Source: Medicago truncatula (taxonomy: Eukaryota; Streptophyta; Magnoliopsida; Fabales; Fabaceae). Taken from it: a stretch of 64,000 nucleotides of DNA. Of this stretch, positions 62,801 through 64,000 are shown in pieces. Position numbers and translations under genes: made by a program. The stretch lies in assembly GCF_003473485.1 (NCBI RefSeq), contig NC_053048.1:9051501-9115500 (forward strand). The letters are read 5' to 3'. A model generated the notes under the pieces. The model was not told where the DNA came from, did no database searches, and worked only from the letters and a program-made list of their open reading frames with translations. Numbering within the stretch: position 1 is the first letter of the stretch; the number at the start of each line of letters is the position of its first letter.

Positions 62801-64000
62801 TTGAAATGCAATAATCTGAGTTTCTCTAGTTTTGTGATTTCATGCGGCAGTTCATCAATTTTACAATGATCCAAATCAAGCGTCTCAAGACTTTGTAGGT
62901 TTCCCAAAATAGAGATGTCACCCAAAATGACATTGGCAAAGACAAGAGATCGAATATTCTTCAACGACTGAATTGAATGAGGTAATGATAGAGATGGACT
63001 AGAATACTTATCATAGATTAGGTAAAAAACTCGAAGGCCTGTACTATTTTCAAAAAATGAATTCGGGACTTCGATTTTCAAATCGTGGCAGTTTTCATCC
63101 TTATGCGCAGTGACAATTAGAATCTCAAGCTTGGAACCATCAAGCATAAAGGAAAACACATCCTTAAGCTTGCCTTCACATAACAAATATTTAATATTTG
63201 TCTCCCTTTCAACCATTGCCTTTTGATTTTTATCATACAACTTCATTGTTTGAATCTCTTTGCTCGCTATCCATTGGGCTGCATCACGAACCATGTCATG
63301 CATTTGCACTCTAGTTTTTTTGGCCTCCAACAATAAACAAGAATCAAGGAGTTTATTTTTAGATATAACAACTTGGCTTCGAGCATCTTCGTAGTTGGCA
63401 TAATCGTCCCCAAAAAGGCCTCCTTCGATGGCAAGTCTGGTTAACCTTTCGATAGGAATTTTTTCATCTTCTTGAAATACAGAACACAGGAGGAATAGTC
63501 TCTTGGCCTTCTCATCCTTCATATTATCATAGCTAAACTTCAAGCATTTATAAATTTTAACCAGATCATCATCAACATTGTGCATTGGCATATGTTTCTG
63601 CAAGAATTTTAAGGCCCATTCCCACTCTTCCGGACGTTCTATGCCCTTCAAACTACTGGCGATAGCAGTAATTGCAATTGGCAACCTTTTGCATTCATTT
63701 GCAATTTTTCGGCCCTTGTCAAGCAAATTTTTAGTTGAAATTTCGTGTAGACCAGCATGCCTTTTGAACATGATCCATGCGTCTTCTTCAGATAAGAGAT
63801 CGAGTTGGATTGTCTTTCTGCATCCTAATCTGTTACACACCAAGAGATTACGCGTGGTTACAAGAATCCTACAGCCTTTGTGATTGTCACCGTATGGAAT
63901 CCCAATTTCATTAAAATCGATGTCTCCCCACACATCATCCAATATTAGAAGAATCTTCTCACCATTGGTTAATCTGCTCCATAGTTTTTTGGGTCGGTCT
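59854..64000 (-). pseudogene. CC-NBS-LRR resistance gene, 3' part, with in-frame stops
   Basis: It runs off the right edge, so the P-loop and N-terminus are not seen. From the edge: kinase-2 (KILLILDDVW), RILVTTRN, a GLPLA-equivalent (KRLPIAI), an MHD motif (QMHDMVRDAAQWI, about 63290), then leucine-rich repeats to about 61600. The main exon is interrupted by TGA at 62139-62137 and TAA at 62133-62131, probably from two nearby compensating frameshifts, and by TGA at 61704-61702. Further likely exons are 61404 to about 60853, 60664-60590, 60460-60377 and about 60283-59854. The last ends in a coiled-coil-like stretch (VEVLHLKIEILSQHVEDL). The family senses pathogen effectors and triggers cell death. 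It could be a pseudogene or partly misassembled; exon joins after 61404 are tentative. Confidence 0.82.

Overview
The window is plant nuclear DNA, most likely from a papilionoid legume close to Medicago. The evidence is AT-rich sequence with GT-AG introns, plant-type actin introns, a legume-like CC-NBS-LRR resistance gene, and dense small legume-type repeats: MULE, hAT and Stowaway MITEs, tRNA-derived SINEs, a TRIM and Ty1/copia debris. The species is inferred; no search was run.

About 3-42.5 kb is a tandem and inverted array of cytosolic-type HSP70 genes and remains. Four copies are open from ATG to stop: 3051-5185 (+, 614 aa), 13479-15533 (-, 615 aa), 20761-23181 (-, 713 aa) and 33998-36298 (-, 624 aa). 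A fifth (25915-28077, -) is whole except for one stop at codon 155. Eight more are fragments (7426, 11466, 30770, 31265, 32175, 38855, 40398, 41405). Every full-length member has the same layout: a 220-nt first exon, one phase-1 intron after the codons for NTVF, and one long second exon. All lack the C-terminal tail and EEVD motif of ordinary cytosolic HSP70 and carry an altered interdomain linker. The 713-aa gene has an 86-residue in-frame duplication of its lid.

Two inverted duplications shape the array. The first is convergent: the 7.4-10.0 kb arm (pseudogene) faces the 12.7-15.4 kb arm (intact gene), with copia fragments at both edges of the broken arm. The second is divergent: 31.3-36.0 kb against 38.7-42.3 kb, with one breakpoint inside an HSP70 intron and a 139-bp tandem repeat plus a MITE in the spacer. 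Between the HSP70 copies lie a Helitron 3' end, a truncated PPR gene and many MITEs.

The right part holds three unrelated loci: a two-coding-exon gene for a 62-aa membrane micropeptide resembling the animal complex III assembly factor Brawnin/UQCC6 (44621-48372, +), a canonical 377-aa actin gene with a long leader intron (55672-58408, +), and the 3' part of a CC-NBS-LRR gene running off the right edge (59854-64000, -) that carries in-frame stops and looks like a pseudogene. Retroelement pieces (copia LTR with primer-binding site, a TRIM, SINEs, a MULE-type element with a low-complexity cargo) fill the spaces. I saw no CRISPR array, rRNA or genuine tRNA gene.
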